The notes under the pieces are model-generated. The model searched no databases and was not told the origin of the DNA. It was given only the letters and a program-made list of their open reading frames with translations. Made by a program: the position numbers and the translations under genes. A stretch of 64,000 nt of DNA from Pseudoduganella umbonata (GTDB taxonomy: Bacteria; Pseudomonadota; Gammaproteobacteria; Burkholderiales; Burkholderiaceae_D), in contig NZ_JACHXS010000002.1 in the NCBI RefSeq assembly GCF_014192225.1, positions 806,001-870,000 of the forward strand. The letters are read 5' to 3'. Each line of letters starts with the position of its first letter. Within the stretch, counting starts at the first letter, position 1. This document shows positions 55,698-64,000 of the stretch, piece by piece.

Positions 55698-56981
55698 ATG
55701 GAATTCGTCATCCGCAATGCCACGCTGCCCGATGGCCGCACCGGTATCGACATCGCCGTGCAGGACGGCCGCATCGCCGCGGTCGCGCCGCGCCTGGCCC
55801 TGGCGGCCGCGCGCGAGATCGATGCCGAAGGCGACCTGGTCGCACCGCCTTTCGTCGATGCGCACTTCCACATGGATGCCACGCTGTCGTACGGCCTGCC
55901 GCGCGTGAACGCCAGCGGCACGCTGCTGGAAGGCATCTCGCTGTGGGGCGAACTGAAGCCGCAACTGACCCAGGAAGCGCTGGTCGAACGGGCCATGCGC
56001 TACTGCGACTGGGCGGTGGCGCGCGGCCTGCTGGCGATCCGCACCCACGTCGACGTGTGCGACGACCGGCTGCTGGCCGTGGAAGCCCTGCTGGAAGTGA
56101 AACGCCGCGTCGCACCCTACCTCGACATGCAGTTGGTCGCCTTCCCGCAGGACGGCCTGCTGCGCAGCCCCACCGCGCTGGCCAACCTGAAGCGGGCGAT
56201 CGCGATGGGCGTCGACGTCGTCGGCGGCATCCCGCATTTCGAGCGCACGATGGCCGACGGCGCCGAATCGGTGCGGGTGCTGTGCGAATTCGCGGCGGCG
56301 CAGGGGCTGATGGTGGACATGCACTGCGACGAATCGGACGATCCGCTGTCGCGCCACATCGAGACGCTGGCCTTCGAGACGCACCGCCTCGGCCTGCACG
56401 GCCGCGTGGCCGGCTCGCACCTGACGTCGATGCATTCGATGGACAACTACTACGTGAGCAAGCTGCTGCCGCTGATCGCGGAAAGCGGCGTGGCGGCAAT
56501 CGCCAACCCGCTGATCAACATCACGCTGCAGGGCCGCCACGACACCTATCCGAAGCGGCGCGGCATGACGCGCGTGCCGGAACTGATGGCTGCCGGCGTG
56601 ACCGTGGCATTCGGCCACGATTGCGTGATGGACCCGTGGTACGGCATGGGCTCGGGCGACATGCTGGAAGTGGCCCACATGGGCCTGCACGTGGCGCAGA
56701 TGACGAGCCAGCAGGCGATGCGCGCCTGCTTCGCCGCCGTGACCGAGAACCCGGCGAAGATCCTGGGGCTGGAGGGCTACGGCCTGGAACCCGGCTGCCA
56801 TGCCGACCTGGTGCTGCTCGATGCGGCCGATCCGGTCGAAGCGATCCGCCTGCGCGCCGCGCGCCGGCTGGTGATGCGGCGCGGCCGCATCGTCGCGGAA
56901 TCGCCGCGCGCCGTGGCCAGGCTCGACCTGCCGGGCCGGCCCGGCAGCGTGGCTTTCCGCCAGCGCGACCGGGGACAATAA
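55698..56981 (+). CDS. Cytosine deaminase-like amidohydrolase
   Basis: This is a 427-residue metal-dependent hydrolase. The HxH pair is in DAHFHMD, the substrate Glu and His in MHCDESDD, another metal His in AGSHLTS, and the metal Asp in FGHDCVMDPWYG. The LPRVNASGTLLEGISLW and AIRTHVDVCD segments are close to CodA-type cytosine deaminase, which converts cytosine to uracil in salvage; related enzymes deaminate creatinine or isoguanine. No cytosine permease (codB) is adjacent. The start at 55698 follows GGAG. It is transcribed alone, divergently from the phasin gene. Confidence 0.82.
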   Translation: MEFVIRNATLPDGRTGIDIAVQDGRIAAVAPRLALAAAREIDAEGDLVAPPFVDAHFHMDATLSYGLPRVNASGTLLEGISLWGELKPQLTQEALVERAMRYCDWAVARGLLAIRTHVDVCDDRLLAVEALLEVKRRVAPYLDMQLVAFPQDGLLRSPTALANLKRAIAMGVDVVGGIPHFERTMADGAESVRVLCEFAAAQGLMVDMHCDESDDPLSRHIETLAFETHRLGLHGRVAGSHLTSMHSMDNYYVSKLLPLIAESGVAAIANPLINITLQGRHDTYPKRRGMTRVPELMAAGVTVAFGHDCVMDPWYGMGSGDMLEVAHMGLHVAQMTSQQAMRACFAAVTENPAKILGLEGYGLEPGCHADLVLLDAADPVEAIRLRAARRLVMRRGRIVAESPRAVARLDLPGRPGSVAFRQRDRGQ

Positions 56982-57000
56982 GGATCGCGGGAACGGATCC

Positions 57001-60000
57001 TTACCGTATCGGGAAGAACCACGCCAGCGCGCGGTGCACGCGGCCGGCCCAGGCCTGCTCGTTGTGGATGCCGCCTTCGTCCTCCACGTACAGCAGGTTG
57101 CCGCCTTCGCGCCAGCCTTTCTTCAGCAGTGCCTGGTGGAAGGCGCGCGTGCCTTCGATGCCGTCCATGCCGGTGCCGGCATCCACGTACAGCCGCACCG
57201 GCGTCGACGCGGCCCGCGGCGCGGTGCCGAGCAGCGCGCCACCGTTCCACCAGAACGATCCGGACACGATGCCGGCGTGGCCGAACACGTCCGCGTGGTG
57301 CTGCGCCATGTGCAGCGACGCCAGTCCGCCAAACGACGAACCCATGACGGCGGTATTGCCCCGGTCCGGCAGCGTGCGGTAGTGGCGGTCGACGTAGGGC
57401 TTGACGGTATCGACGAAGAATCGGCCATACGCCGCCACTTTGCCGCCGCCGACCCGCGCGTCGCAGCATGGCGTGTATTCGGCGTTCCGGTCCGGCGTGT
57501 TGTCGACGCCGACCACGATGATCTCGCGCATGTCGCCTTGCGCGGCCAGCCGGTCGGCCACTTCGTCGATATGCCATTCGGTACTGTAGGCCGTCTTCTG
57601 GTCGAACAGGTTCTGGCCATCGTGCATGTACAGCACCGGGTAGCGCCTGCCCGGGTTGCCGTCGTAGCCGGCCGGCAGCCAGATGCGCAGCTTGCGTTCG
57701 TTGCCCAGTTGCGGGGACGCGACTTTTTCCACGATGTCGAGGCGTCCCTTCGCCAGCGGGGCGGGTGCCGGGGCGCTCGTGGCCAGCAGGCGGATGCCGT
57801 GGATGTCGGCGCGGTTCACCAGGCCCGCCTTGCCACCGGCATCGGCATACGTGGCGTTCGACCGCATGCTGCTCATGTTGATGAAGTCATGCAGTTCGAC
57901 CGTGTAGCTGCCCGGCTTCAGCCGCGCCGCCAGCGGTGTCGAGTACACCGTTTCGCCGGCGGGCGAGTGGGGCAGCTGCACGACGCCTTGTGCGACGGCG
58001 GCGCCGTCCGCGCCCGCCACCTTCATCCACTTGACGCCGCCGGTAATGCCCAGGTTGACCTGGTGCGCGTTGTTGCGGTAGCGGACCTGCACCGCGTACG
58101 TGCCGGCCTGCCGGACGGCGATGGTGGCCGCGAACGTATCGGCGGGCGCACCCCAGTCCCGGATCACGCCATTGCCTGCCTTGACGCTCGACACGATGCG
58201 CGAATCGCCGGCACCGATCTCCAGCGCCGTGCCGGTGCAGGCGGGCGCGCTATGATGGCTGCGGTTGCCGGACACGGGGTACACGGCTTCCACCGCGTAG
58301 CACGCGGCGCTACCTGGCGCCGGGTCGGTCCACGCCGCGGTCTTGATGCCGGCCGCCGCCAGGCGACCGTCGCGGTACACGTTGTAGACGGTGCCGGCAG
58401 CCGGCTTCGCGGCGAATACCAGCCTGCCTTTCACGGCCGAGGCGATCGCCGGCTCGGGCGGCGAGAACACGGCGGGATCGATGGCCAGCGGATCGGCGGC
58501 CACGCGCGTCAGCCCCTGGCGTCCCGGTTGCAGCGGGCCCAGCTGCACCACGATCGTGTTGCGCCCGGCTAGGTCGGCCCACTTGATGCGGGCATCGACC
58601 GGCTTGCCGTTCAACAGCACCTGCTGTACCGGGTAATAGCCGGCGCCATGCTGCTGCCGCGGCGGCAGCACGACCTGCACGTCGATCCCGTGCCCGCGCA
58701 GTGTCAGGCCGGCGAGCGTGGCGCTGCCGGCGTCCTGGAAGGCCTCGTTGCGCAGCTTCGACGTGATGAAGGGCTTCACCACGATGCCGTCGTTCGTGGT
58801 GTTGATGCCGAATACGCCGCCCACCAGCGCCCCTGCCAGGCCGCCGACGGACCACAGCTGGCGGCGTGAATTGACCACCGGGCCGGCCAGCTCCGGCTGT
58901 TTGCCGCCGCTCGGATCGAACATCGGCAGCCCTGTCAGCCATTCGAAGTTTTCCATGTTCGACGCGTTGACGGCCGCGCCGCGCAGCAGCGTATCGTAGG
59001 CGGCATCGGCCGCCTCCACGTTCTGCACCTGGATCGCCGCCTTCAGGCCATAGGCGGTGACGAACGGCCAGATCGCGCGGTTGTGGTACACGGCGCGGCC
59101 AGGCTGCTGCGGCCAGATCACCGGCGCACCCATCGGGCCGTGCGGATAGCGCGCGACGATGCTGCTGGCCTGTTCGGCATCGGCCACGCCGGCAACGATG
59201 GCCAGCGCCTGGCCCAGCCAGTCGAACTTGTGCTGCGGCGCGCCGTCGAAATGCCCGGCGGTCAGGCTGCTGTACATGCCGGCATCCTTCAGCCAGAGCC
59301 GGCCGTTGATCGCATCCTTCAGTTGCACGGCCCAGCCGCCGTAGCGCTGCGCGGTGGCGGCATCGCCCTGTTCTTCGGCCAGCTGCGCGGCCAGCGTCAG
59401 CGCCTTGTAGTGCGCCACGTTGGTCGACAGCGCCTTCGCGGTCGCCATGTGCGCCAGCTGGCCGGGGATCCAGCTGGCATAGCTCTGCTCGCGCCAGTCG
59501 AGAAACGATTCCTCGCCGTTGTACAGGCCCGCGGCCGGATCGAACACGGCCACGCGGTCGATCTCTATGGTGTTGGCCAGCGCTTTCAGGGCGACGGGCA
59601 CGAACGCCGCGCGCTCCGCCGGCGGCAAGGCCTTCAGCGCCTCGTCGGCGCCGAAGGCCCACGTCACGCGGTCGGTACTGACCGGCCAGCTGCCGCCGCT
59701 GCCGGTATCCTGCACGATCTGCAGGCCATCGGCACTGCCCGGGACATTGGCCGGCTTGCTGTAGCCGTCCCGGTAGCCCGACAGCTTGAACTGCAGCGAA
59801 TTGCGCACCCGCTGCGGATCCAGCATGCCCAGGCCCAGGCCGGCCGCGTAGGACAGGTCGCGCGTCCAGACGTAGTGCCACTTCTCGCCCGTCTCGAAGC
59901 AGTCGCAGGGAATCGGCTGGCCGGCACGCCTGTCGTCCACGTTATAGCTGTCGTCGCGGATGTGGGACACCGCGTCCTGCCGCATCTCGGCCATCGCCAT

Positions 60001-60270
60001 CGCGAACAGCGCATCGAATGCCAGGCTGCCGCTGCGCACCCGCGGCAGGTCCGCGCTTTCGGCGTACGTGACGCTTTGCGGATCGCCGTCGCGCAGTTTC
60101 ATCGTGGTCTCGTGCATGTAGGTGCGCAGCGGCGCCTTGTCGTCCGGCGTCGCGATCCGTACGGTTTCCTGCTTGCCCCACGTACCGAAGGGCACGGCCT
60201 GTTCGGCGCATTGCAGTGAACTGGCGGCCAGCGAGGCCAGGATGGCGACGGCGAGGGTGGTGCGCTTCAT
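57001..60270 (-). CDS. Exported three-domain enzyme: six-hairpin glycosidase, CBM-like module, esterase
   Basis: This 1089-residue exported protein has a signal peptide at residues 1-21. Residues about 45-560 form an (alpha/alpha)6 glycosidase-like domain with HYVWTRDLSYAAGL, WREQSYASWI and HNRAIWPFVTAY. A linker and a Fn3-like stretch follow. Residues about 685-830 look like a CBM35/6-type module (AGTYAVQVRYRN, PGSYTVELHDF). Residues about 835-1085 are a putative esterase of the Fes/esterase D group with LYMHDGQNLFD, nucleophile Ser in GSSFGGLAS and the late IHNEQAWAGR His. It is divergent from a carbohydrate-type TonB receptor and probably releases sugars from an esterified polysaccharide before uptake. 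The start at 60270 follows CTGGAG. Confidence 0.8.
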   Translation of the reverse strand: MKRTTLAVAILASLAASSLQCAEQAVPFGTWGKQETVRIATPDDKAPLRTYMHETTMKLRDGDPQSVTYAESADLPRVRSGSLAFDALFAMAMAEMRQDAVSHIRDDSYNVDDRRAGQPIPCDCFETGEKWHYVWTRDLSYAAGLGLGMLDPQRVRNSLQFKLSGYRDGYSKPANVPGSADGLQIVQDTGSGGSWPVSTDRVTWAFGADEALKALPPAERAAFVPVALKALANTIEIDRVAVFDPAAGLYNGEESFLDWREQSYASWIPGQLAHMATAKALSTNVAHYKALTLAAQLAEEQGDAATAQRYGGWAVQLKDAINGRLWLKDAGMYSSLTAGHFDGAPQHKFDWLGQALAIVAGVADAEQASSIVARYPHGPMGAPVIWPQQPGRAVYHNRAIWPFVTAYGLKAAIQVQNVEAADAAYDTLLRGAAVNASNMENFEWLTGLPMFDPSGGKQPELAGPVVNSRRQLWSVGGLAGALVGGVFGINTTNDGIVVKPFITSKLRNEAFQDAGSATLAGLTLRGHGIDVQVVLPPRQQHGAGYYPVQQVLLNGKPVDARIKWADLAGRNTIVVQLGPLQPGRQGLTRVAADPLAIDPAVFSPPEPAIASAVKGRLVFAAKPAAGTVYNVYRDGRLAAAGIKTAAWTDPAPGSAACYAVEAVYPVSGNRSHHSAPACTGTALEIGAGDSRIVSSVKAGNGVIRDWGAPADTFAATIAVRQAGTYAVQVRYRNNAHQVNLGITGGVKWMKVAGADGAAVAQGVVQLPHSPAGETVYSTPLAARLKPGSYTVELHDFINMSSMRSNATYADAGGKAGLVNRADIHGIRLLATSAPAPAPLAKGRLDIVEKVASPQLGNERKLRIWLPAGYDGNPGRRYPVLYMHDGQNLFDQKTAYSTEWHIDEVADRLAAQGDMREIIVVGVDNTPDRNAEYTPCCDARVGGGKVAAYGRFFVDTVKPYVDRHYRTLPDRGNTAVMGSSFGGLASLHMAQHHADVFGHAGIVSGSFWWNGGALLGTAPRAASTPVRLYVDAGTGMDGIEGTRAFHQALLKKGWREGGNLLYVEDEGGIHNEQAWAGRVHRALAWFFPIR

Positions 60271-60321
60271 TTGAGCTCCAGGATGATGGCCATAGGGCCG
60301 GCAGCATAGCGTTGCGGTTGA

Positions 60322-60336
60322 AGTAGTGGGACTACA
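60322..60336. promoter_or_regulatory. Palindrome 1, AGTAGTGGGACTACA
   Basis: GTAGT-N3-ACTAC core, 52 bases upstream of the glycosidase/esterase start. It differs by only two bases from the complement of palindrome 2 at 60505, so the two are probably bound by the same regulator. Confidence 0.65.
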
Positions 60337-60477
60337 GGCTCTTGAGCAGCCCGGTTGGCGGAAATCCGTGAGCAGAATACTATGATCTTCCAGAGCAGAC
60401 AACGATGGGGGAGCGAGGTCAGCCTAGTTTTAGTACATCTCCGGCGGCGAATTGGGGGTTTTGTTACATCTTTACAG

Positions 60478-60491
60478 TGGAAACGCTTTCC
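60478..60491. promoter_or_regulatory. LacI-family operator TGGAAACGCTTTCC
   Basis: It matches the LacI/GalR consensus TGNAANCGNTTNCA at all fixed positions except the last. It lies in the middle of the divergent control region, a typical place for a sugar-responsive repressor. Confidence 0.6.
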
Positions 60492-60504
60492 GGGCCTCAT
60501 TTTG

Positions 60505-60519
60505 TGTAGTTCCACTACA
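60505..60519. promoter_or_regulatory. Palindrome 2, TGTAGTTCCACTACA
   Basis: Perfect 6-3-6 inverted repeat, about 105 bases upstream of the receptor's -35. Its partner is at 60322. Confidence 0.65.
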
Positions 60520-60623
60520 GATGCTATACAGCACTTCTGTAGCTGCGATACAACGAAAACGGCAAATACGCTGTCAACCGCCCCTGAAACGGCCAAAACA
60601 GCCGTAGCGTGACTGAACTTCAT

Positions 60624-60651
60624 TTGACACTCGATCTAGTTTTAATACAAA
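60624..60651 (+). promoter_or_regulatory. Sigma-70-like promoter of the TonB receptor
   Basis: TTGACA at 60624-60629 is a perfect -35. TACAAA at 60646-60651 (16-base spacer) is a fair -10. The gene starts 105 bases downstream. Confidence 0.6.
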
Positions 60652-60756
60652 ATTCTTTCCAGGACGTCTAATAGAGCGGCCGCAATCCTTGGATTCCCAT
60701 GTAGTCGAGCTAGTTATTGATCGTGGGAAAAATCGTAATTCAGTGAGGGGACTTCC

Positions 60757-63489
60757 ATGAAATTCTTCGCGCCTGAGCGCAGCACGCGCACGGCCCTGCA
60801 ACTCAGCCCGGTAGCTGCCGGCTGCGCCATCTTCATCGCCGCGCTGGCCGCACCGGCGGTCGCGCAGGAACAGACCACGCCCGCCGCCGATGCGCCGATG
60901 ACCACGGTCACCGTGACCGGCATCCGCCGCGGCATCGAGGATGCCATCTCCGTGAAGAAGGATTCGTCGTCGATCGTCGAAGCCATCTCCGCCGAGGACA
61001 TCGGCAAGCTGCCGGACGTTTCCATCGCAGAATCGATCGCCCGACTGCCGGGCCTGGCCGCCCAGCGCGTGGCCGGCCGTGCCCAGGTGATCTCCGTACG
61101 CGGCCTGTCGCCGGACTTTTCCACCACGCTGCTGAACGGCCGCGAACAGGTGTCGACCGGCGATAACCGCTCCGTCGAATTCGACCAGTATCCGTCCGAG
61201 CTGCTGTCCGGCGTGACGATCTACAAGACCCCGGATGCGGGCCTGATCGGCCAGGGCCTGTCCGGCACGATCGACCTGCAGACCGTGCGCCCGCTGAACT
61301 TCGGCAAGCGCACCGTGGCGATGAACGCCCGCGCCGAGCACAATTCGCTGGGCAGCATGGCCAACACGAAGTCGCTGGGCAACCGCTTCTCCATCAGCTA
61401 CATCGACCAGTTCCTGAACCGCAAGCTGGGCGTGGCCATCGGCTTCGCGCACCTGGAGTCGCCGGTGCTGGCCAACGAGACCGGCATCTACGAACCGTGG
61501 AAGACCGATGCGCGCACCGGCCTGCCGGCAGGCACCACCGCCACCGACGGCATCAAGGCGCTGTCCCGCACCGGCTACAACCGCCGCGACGGCCTGATGG
61601 GCGTGGTGGAATACCGCCCGAGCAAGCAGTTCACGTCGACCCTGGATTTCTACGCGTCGGTCTTCAAGCATGAAGACACGGCCAACCAGTTCGAAGTCAA
61701 CCTGTCCGGCTGGAACGGCGGCCTGCAGCCGGAGCCGTTCTATTCGAACCTGACGAAGAACGGCAACGCGATCAGTACCGCCATCGCCAACAATGTGTAC
61801 CCGCTGGTACGCGGCATGTACACCAACCGCCGCGACGACATCCGCGCACTGGGCTGGAACAATGAATGGCGCCTCGATGGCGTGAAGCTGGTGGCCGACC
61901 TGTCGTGGTCGAAAGCCAAGCGCGACGAACTCGGCCTGGAAAACAACCTGCAGCTGGGCGCCGTCAACAACGCGCAGTACCTGGACACCGTGAACCTGGC
62001 GTTCAAGACGGGCACGTTCCCGAGCATGGCGCCCGGCCGCAACGACTACAGCGACGCGTCGAACCTGTACGTGAAGAACACGATCTACGGTTCCGGCTAC
62101 GGCAAGGTGCCGTACGTGGAAGATGAGCTGAAAAGCGTCAAGCTGGCCGCCAACTTCCAGGCGCCGGCCGCGCTGGAAAACTGGTTCTCCGGCTTCGACG
62201 TGGGCGTCAACCACAGCGACCGCTCGAAGGACAAGGACCAGCCGGAAGGCAACATCAACCTGGCCGGCAACCCGACCACGATCGATCCTTCGCTGCTGTA
62301 CGGCTCCGTCGACCTGGGCTTTGCCGGCATCGGCAACGTGCCGGCATGGGATGTGCCGGCCGTCGTCGCGCGCTACATGACGTTCAACCCGACCGCGGGC
62401 AGCGGCGCGATCCTGATCAAGAACTGGTCGGTGCGCGAGAAGATCTCGACGGCCTACGCCAAGGCCAACATCGAGCACGAGTTCGGCGCCATCTCGCTGC
62501 GCGGTAACGTGGGCGTGCAGGTGCAGCACACCAAGCAGTCTTCCGACTCGAAGTACTTCAACGGCGCGCTGGCCGGCGACCAGCAGGTGCAGCCTATCCA
62601 CGACGGCAAGTCGTACAACGACTGGCTGCCGAGCATGAACCTGAACTTCGGCCTGCCGAACGACCAGACCGTGCGCGTGGCGATGGCCAAGCAGATCGCC
62701 CGCCCGCGCGTGGACCAGCTGCGCGCCGCACTGGACTTCGGCGTGTCGGACACCACGTTCAAGCCGGGCGCCTCGGGCGGCAATGCGCAGCTCGATCCGT
62801 GGCGCGCCAAGGCGTTCGACCTGTCGTATGAAAAGTATTTCGGCAAAAAGGCTTACGTGGCCGCGGCATTCTTCTTCAAGAAGCTCGACACGTACATCTT
62901 CACGCAGACGAAGACCTACGACTTCTCGGCGTTCGTGCCGGGCACCAAGGCCAACACGGTATTCGGCGACTACAAGGCGCCGTACAACGGCAACGGCGGC
63001 ACGATGCGCGGCATCGAACTGTCCGGCTCCCTGCCGCTGAACATGCTGACCCCGGTGCTGGACGGCTTCGGCATCGTGGCTTCCGGTACCTACACGGACA
63101 GCAATATCGCGATCCAGGAACCGGATGGCTCGATCGGCCAGAACATCCCGCTGCCGGGCCTGTCCAAGCGCGTGACGAACCTGACGGTGTACTACGAGAA
63201 GAACGGCTTTGAAACGCGCCTGAGCCAGCGCAAGCGTTCCGACTTCGTCGGCGAGATCGGCAACTTCGCCGCCGAACGTTCGCTGCGCTACGTGGTGGGC
63301 GAGAGCATCCTCGACTTCCAGATCGGCTACACGTTCCAGAACGGCCCGCTGAAGGACATGGGCATCGTGCTGCAGGCGAACAACCTGCGCAACGCCGCCT
63401 ACGAAACCTACAACGGTTCGAAGAACCAGCAGCTGGAATACCAGAAGTACGGCCGCACCGTGCTGCTGGGTGTGAACTACAAGTTCTGA
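60757..63489 (+). CDS. TonB-dependent receptor, Xanthomonas/Caulobacter carbohydrate type
   Basis: This 910-residue outer-membrane receptor has a signal peptide (about 1-38, ending PAVAQ). The TonB box region is VTVTGIRRGIEDAISVKK and the plug has EDIGKLPDVSIAESIARLPG and RGLSPDFSTTLLNGRE, the hallmarks of the TIGR01782-type family that takes up oligosaccharides. The barrel ends LGVNYKF. No STN domain is present. The neighbour on the other side of the control region is an exported glycosidase/esterase, so the receptor probably imports its products. The start at 60757 follows GAGGGG. Confidence 0.88.
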   Translation: MKFFAPERSTRTALQLSPVAAGCAIFIAALAAPAVAQEQTTPAADAPMTTVTVTGIRRGIEDAISVKKDSSSIVEAISAEDIGKLPDVSIAESIARLPGLAAQRVAGRAQVISVRGLSPDFSTTLLNGREQVSTGDNRSVEFDQYPSELLSGVTIYKTPDAGLIGQGLSGTIDLQTVRPLNFGKRTVAMNARAEHNSLGSMANTKSLGNRFSISYIDQFLNRKLGVAIGFAHLESPVLANETGIYEPWKTDARTGLPAGTTATDGIKALSRTGYNRRDGLMGVVEYRPSKQFTSTLDFYASVFKHEDTANQFEVNLSGWNGGLQPEPFYSNLTKNGNAISTAIANNVYPLVRGMYTNRRDDIRALGWNNEWRLDGVKLVADLSWSKAKRDELGLENNLQLGAVNNAQYLDTVNLAFKTGTFPSMAPGRNDYSDASNLYVKNTIYGSGYGKVPYVEDELKSVKLAANFQAPAALENWFSGFDVGVNHSDRSKDKDQPEGNINLAGNPTTIDPSLLYGSVDLGFAGIGNVPAWDVPAVVARYMTFNPTAGSGAILIKNWSVREKISTAYAKANIEHEFGAISLRGNVGVQVQHTKQSSDSKYFNGALAGDQQVQPIHDGKSYNDWLPSMNLNFGLPNDQTVRVAMAKQIARPRVDQLRAALDFGVSDTTFKPGASGGNAQLDPWRAKAFDLSYEKYFGKKAYVAAAFFFKKLDTYIFTQTKTYDFSAFVPGTKANTVFGDYKAPYNGNGGTMRGIELSGSLPLNMLTPVLDGFGIVASGTYTDSNIAIQEPDGSIGQNIPLPGLSKRVTNLTVYYEKNGFETRLSQRKRSDFVGEIGNFAAERSLRYVVGESILDFQIGYTFQNGPLKDMGIVLQANNLRNAAYETYNGSKNQQLEYQKYGRTVLLGVNYKF

Positions 63490-63510
63490 TCCACCTGCCG
63501 CTGCAAGCAC

Positions 63511-63545
63511 AAAGCCCCGTCGCGCAAGCGGCGGGGCTTTTTTGT
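63511..63545 (+). terminator. Rho-independent terminator of the TonB receptor
   Basis: AAAGCCCCG (63511-63519) pairs with CGGGGCTTT (63532-63540), with further pairing inside, followed by a T-run. It lies 21 bases after the stop. Confidence 0.92.
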
Positions 63546-63551
63546 TGCTTC

Positions 63552-63667
63552 AAAACCGGTGACAGACACCTATTTTTTTGCAACGACCGTTCCAGCAAAA
63601 CCGGTGACAGACACCTGTTTTTCTGGAACAGATGTTTCAAAAAAACCGGTGTCTGTCACCGGTTTTT
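63552..63667. repeat. Three ACCGGTGACAGACACC repeats (two direct, one inverted)
   Basis: AACCGGTGACAGACACCT with flanking A and T runs occurs at about 63552 and 63597, and its complement at 63646-63667. The spacers (GCAACGACCGTTCCAG and the next) differ, so it is not a CRISPR. The motif is related to the arms of the hairpin at 677-727. Confidence 0.8.
63641..63667 (-). terminator. Rho-independent terminator of the siderophore receptor
   Basis: AAAAACCGGTG-TCTGT-CACCGGTTTTT is a perfect 11-bp stem with a T-run on both sides. On the minus strand it follows the receptor stop by 12 bases and could end transcription in both directions. Confidence 0.85.
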
Positions 63668-63679
63668 CTGCAACTTTTC

Positions 63680-64000
63680 CTACCAGAGATACCGCGCTGT
63701 CAGCATCACTGTGCGCCGCTGCCCGTAGAAGCAGTCGCCGCGGGCGATGCAGGTGGTGATTTGCACCTTGTCGGCCAGGTTGACGGCGTTCAGCGCGAAG
63801 CGCCACGAGCCGGTCTGGTACGCGAGCAGCGCGTCGACCAGCGTGGCCGACGGCGTTTCCAGCGAATCGGTGCCGTCCCACGAGGTGCCGAGATAGCGCA
63901 CGCCGGCGCCGGCCGTGAAGCCGTCGACGCCGCCGACCGAGAAGCCGCGCGACAGCCAGGCCGACACATTGTGTTTCGGGATGCCGGACACGCGCTTGCC
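63680..64000 (-). CDS. TonB-dependent siderophore receptor, C-terminal part
   Basis: Only the last 106 or so residues are in the window; the start lies beyond its right edge. The visible part has GAGVRYLGTSWDGTDSLETPSATLVDALLAY, the near-terminal cysteine pair TTCIARGDCFYGQRR and the final aromatic YLW of an outer-membrane barrel. The same ending, with Cys-x-x-x-x-x-Cys-(Y/F)-x-G, is seen in the complete receptor at 13421 and in FhuA-like siderophore receptors. The ligand and any signalling domain cannot be judged. Confidence 0.85.
   Translation of the reverse strand, partial: GKRVSGIPKHNVSAWLSRGFSVGGVDGFTAGAGVRYLGTSWDGTDSLETPSATLVDALLAYQTGSWRFALNAVNLADKVQITTCIARGDCFYGQRRTVMLTARYLW

Larger units (their letters stand above)
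60271..60756. other. Regulatory intergenic region of the carbohydrate divergon
   Basis: This 486-bp region has no gene. It holds a LacI-type operator, two 15-bp palindromes and a sigma-70-like promoter for the receptor, each listed separately. Its base composition is less GC-rich than its neighbours. Confidence 0.7.

Noticed and set aside
60574..63510. 978-codon minus-strand frame opposite the carbohydrate TonB receptor
   Set aside because: Low-complexity His/Arg/Val composition and no motifs; the receptor on the plus strand is unmistakable.
63552..63667. Possible mini-CRISPR
   Set aside because: Only three units, one inverted, with no regular spacer length and no cas gene; one unit is a terminator.

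Overview
The window is a high-GC, densely coded bacterial chromosome segment. Its content suggests a betaproteobacterium of the Oxalobacteraceae (Massilia, Duganella or Pseudoduganella type): several TonB-dependent receptors, a CHASE-domain histidine kinase, c-di-GMP enzymes, a phasin, and an alpha-glucan-type TonB receptor with a surface glycosidase. The genus is inferred from gene content and style, not from a marker gene. No rRNA, tRNA or CRISPR array was seen.

Layout. 1-8 kb: a GyrI-like effector-binding protein, an M1 metallopeptidase with a small periplasmic partner, an OhrR-type MarR regulator, a small Cys-rich protein and a CHASE/PAS histidine kinase. 7.6-8.7 kb: an intact IS1595-family insertion sequence with 8-bp target duplications. 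9-11.7 kb: a nitrite/formate channel followed by a fused PP2C phosphatase-Ser/Thr kinase. 11.7-15.8 kb: a cell-surface-signalling iron locus with a perfect Fur box, a single-chain FecI-FecR fusion and an STN-bearing siderophore receptor. 15.9-30 kb: a GGDEF/EAL enzyme, a dioxygenase/TIM-barrel pair with a divergent LysR gene, uridine kinase, a Tat-exported aldo/keto reductase with a divergent LysR gene, an MHS-type transporter next to a two-component system, and a PhoD-like phosphatase. 30-38 kb: a ZnuD-like receptor behind a Fur/Zur-type operator, a soluble histidine kinase, an AraC regulator divergent from a FabF-like ketosynthase, and an M29/NicX-like protein.

38.2-46.8 kb is the most unusual block: five tightly packed co-directional genes. 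They encode a CxxC protein, a secreted vWA-like protein with a membrane anchor, a three-helix membrane protein, a 1215-residue tubulin/FtsZ-like protein with a C-terminal GYF_2-like domain, and a zinc-ribbon membrane protein. A helical lipoprotein gene follows. This looks like a membrane-associated tubulin-superfamily system of unknown function.

47.3-48.5 kb: a second, inverted copy of the IS. Its transposase is dead because an 84-bp palindromic (REP-like) block replaces the codon of the first catalytic Asp. 48.5-56.9 kb: a TPR-GGDEF cyclase, a heterodimeric ABC exporter pair, a phasin and a cytosine deaminase-like enzyme. 57-63.5 kb: a carbohydrate divergon in which a three-domain glycosidase/CBM/esterase protein faces a TonB receptor across an intergenic region carrying a LacI-type operator and two 15-bp palindromes. 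The window ends inside another TonB-dependent siderophore receptor.
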